Shown: positions 61,775-64,000 of the stretch, piece by piece
Layout: each line of letters opens with the position of its first letter
Position numbering within the stretch: the stretch's first letter is position 1
Assembly: GCA_012064415.1 (NCBI GenBank)
Contig: SSNU01000275.1
Span: 1-64,000, forward strand
Length of the DNA stretch: 64,000 nucleotides
Reading direction: 5' to 3'
From: Gyrodactylus bullatarudis
Lineage: Eukaryota; Platyhelminthes; Monogenea; Gyrodactylidea; Gyrodactylidae
Notes under the pieces: model-generated
What the model saw: only the letters and a program-made list of their open reading frames with translations
Databases searched by the model: none
What the model was told of the DNA's origin: nothing
Made by a program: the position numbers and the translations under genes

Positions 61775-62424
61775 ATGGGTTTTCAGTTTTTACCTAGAAA
61801 AAGAACGAATGAATCAGATCATCAACAGATATACAGATATGTAGATGATATTTCATGGTTCTCTACGGAGAAATATACACATAACGAATTCAAATTCGGG
61901 TAAGTATCTACATTTCGAAAGCTTGTGTCCGAAAAGTTAAAAATCAGGTTTAATCATCGGTCTAATCAAGAGAACCAAGAGAATCGTCATGTCAGACTAA
62001 CATTCAAAGAAGATGGACATTGCCATGAATTAAGAACAAGGCTGAACACACTTGTAAATGAAAATTATGATGGCATACAATTGAAGGTAGTATTCAAAAC
62101 CGAAAGTTTGATCAAATTTCAACTTAAAGACGGGCTAGAACCAAAATAACGATCAAATCTGATTTTCTGCTTTGAAGCCACCTGTGGCGCTAAATACGTT
62201 GGAAGGACCAAAAGAAGACTTGCAATAAAAATCCATGAGCATCTCAAAAAGAATAGTTCTTCAAGCAAAAAAATGAAGAAAATTTCAAAATCTTATTCAA
62301 ATGCCCAAACGACAACCTAACAGGAGTTAAAATAAGAGAAAAGTTCTTGATAATGAGAGAGGGCCCAAACCTATGCACCCAAAAGAACCACCTTCAAGAC
62401 TTGCTGTTACCTTGGCCCAATTGA
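61775..62424 (+). pseudogene. Penelope-like element fragment with YVDD box and GIY-YIG nuclease
   Basis: Plus-strand frames read QIYRYVDDISWFSTEKY (RT catalytic box, about 61828-61878), then a connecting region (61925-62149), then ATCGAKYVGRTKRRLAIKIH with EHLKK (GIY-YIG) and, after a frameshift, FKILFKCPNDN, EGPNLCTQKNHLQDLLLP and a TGA at 62422. The space between YVDD and the nuclease is only about 300 bp, so most of the RT thumb and linker is deleted. In-frame stops at about 61790, 61900 and 62149 show decay. It lies in the kinase intron upstream of 60853, opposite to its transcription. Confidence 0.7.
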
Positions 62425-64000
62425 TTTTTAATTTTTCTTCTCTTTACTTAAAAAAATCAAGTTTTTTGGTTTTTCATCAATTGGAAGTTTTGTAAATAAA
62501 TTTACTATATATTCATTAAAAGCTTTTTAAATAATATTTAATCAAATCAGGATTAGAGATTGATAAGACCTGGGGAAATATATGTACTAAGGGCACAGTC
62601 ACACTAGAATTTATAAACTAATAGAGTCTTCTCTTCAGGCCTGAGTAAATCACCATGAATCAAACTGAACTATCTGTGTTTTAAATACAATTTTCACTCT
62701 TTTTGAGGTTTCTAATTCATGAGAAATATTGATAGATAAGAGAAAAAAAAGTCAAGGATAGAAAAGAATTTGTAATTTTGTGGAAATTCCAAAGAAACAG
62801 ATTATTGTTGGATTTGTGAGAAAAATTTATTGATTTTCATGAATCATTGAAATGCATTCATGATTTTCTCAGTGGTAGTACCCACCTCGTCCATATGAAC
62901 AAGAATGAGAATCAATCAAATTTTTATCTCTACTTGAAAATCTGGTGCTTTTCGTTTTTTTTCACTTGGATAACATAATTCAACATTCTACATATACATA
63001 TTCCAGGGAGGAGAGAAAGAGAGACATTTTAAAGGAAGAAATTTCTTCTTTTGTCTGTCAGGAAGAGTAATTAAAATTATGTTGTCTGAATATGATTTTC
63101 AATTCACTTGGATCGAAATTCATCGATCACAATTTCCAGACAACGAGAGAAAGAATGAGAAAATCTCTCTGGCCAAAGATTGCTATTAATCTAGATGATT
63201 TTTTTCTTGAGCCTGTCCAAACAACTGAAAAACTCTATGAGTGAAATACCAAAGTTTTTTCCAAAACTAGATTGAATATTAAAAATCGATTAAACTTTCT
63301 AGCTGAAGGCTGGAGTAGAAAATTGTAATAATTTAGAATTACGTGAGCATAATAATGTATTGATAACGGAAGGATTAATAAAAAAAACAAGAAATTATGC
63401 ACTTGAACAAAAAATTTATAGGAAAATGGATATGGTTCAGATAAGGAGTATATATATCCGTGGTTCTTTAATTTAATATGACCGTATAAAAATAATTAAT
63501 CATTTTTCTTCAAGGGTAGGTTAACATTTCTTTAAGGAGTAATAAAATAAAATAATTTTTCATTTAAGTAATGCTTATTAACTTCTGGATTATAAAGAGA
63601 CAATTAATCGGCAAAAAAGCCACACAACTCTTTGCCTGTCAGCTATATATCCTAGTTAAGAAGCTATAAAAGTCTAAAAATGAAAGAATTCTGTGTTCCA
63701 TGGGCTATCAGCCAAGATTTAGGCTAGTATGAATTTGAAAATTTATTCTCAAGTTGTCTAGAAAAAACAGAAAGAAAGAGTGCAAGAATAGAAGAATAAG
63801 GTGGGGAGAAGGAATCTTGATGGACATTTATACGCGTCTTAACACTTGGCTATACATAGGAGTTATACGTTCAATCTTCCTACAGTCGGCCTGATATTCT
63901 TTTGCATGTTTTTTGCATTCAAGATCAACCTTGCACTAATAAATTAATCATTTTTCTCTTGTTTAAAAGGATTTTTATTGGAGCAGGACAAGTCGAGACA
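62425..64000. other. Intron of the kinase gene up to the window edge
   Basis: I looked on the minus strand for exons with the conserved kinase motifs (HRDIKGANILL, DFGVSA, GTPYWMAPEV) and found none, so the catalytic exons lie beyond the window. AT-rich sequence only. Confidence 0.5.

Noticed and set aside
1..64000. CRISPR arrays, bacterial operons, riboswitches
   Set aside because: Spliced genes and eukaryotic transposons throughout; no regularly spaced identical repeats.

Overview
The window is AT-rich animal nuclear DNA: multi-exon genes with GT-AG introns, no operons and many decayed transposons. The two host genes have arthropod-like family members, and the density of Penelope-like, Tc1-like and Ginger-type debris recalls copepods (for example sea lice). 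The species assignment is an impression from sequence style, not something the sequence proves.

Layout. (1) 1-12.7 kb is a mobile-element graveyard: two truncated copies of one DDE transposase on the minus strand (1-333 and 4180-4882), two Penelope-like retroelement remnants (about 1100-1489 plus strand; about 5435-7190 minus strand), a TTAA-flanked piggyBac-like MITE (561-785), a tRNA-derived SINE-like piece (about 2775-2850), a decayed plus-strand ORF of a mobile-element-associated family (about 9055-9611) and a 91-bp exact inverted repeat whose arms lie 2 kb apart. (2) 12.8-26.7 kb holds a complete minus-strand gene of 18 exons for a roughly 2,494-residue NO VEIN-like protein, with a GHKL-type ATPase domain in the middle and a DUF3883 (Nov C-terminal) domain at the end. 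One of its introns carries a 1.8-kb Ginger-type DNA transposon with 350-bp terminal inverted repeats. (3) 26.7-29.0 kb is intergenic. (4) 29.0 kb to beyond the right edge holds the 3' part (15 exons, 2,079 codons) of a minus-strand germinal-centre kinase of the MAP4K3/MAP4K5 (happyhour) type: the end of the kinase domain, a very long low-complexity acidic linker, then a citron-homology (CNH) domain. Its introns, up to at least 7.5 kb, contain several foldback/MITE families, a degenerate repeat array and another Penelope-like fragment.

Both gene models were built by hand from splice motifs. Every exon junction keeps frame, which is the strongest evidence for them. The two genes lie head-to-tail on the minus strand. 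Nothing in the sequence links them functionally: the kinase belongs to the Hippo/TOR/JNK signalling group by family, and the animal NO VEIN-like ATPase has no firmly established role.
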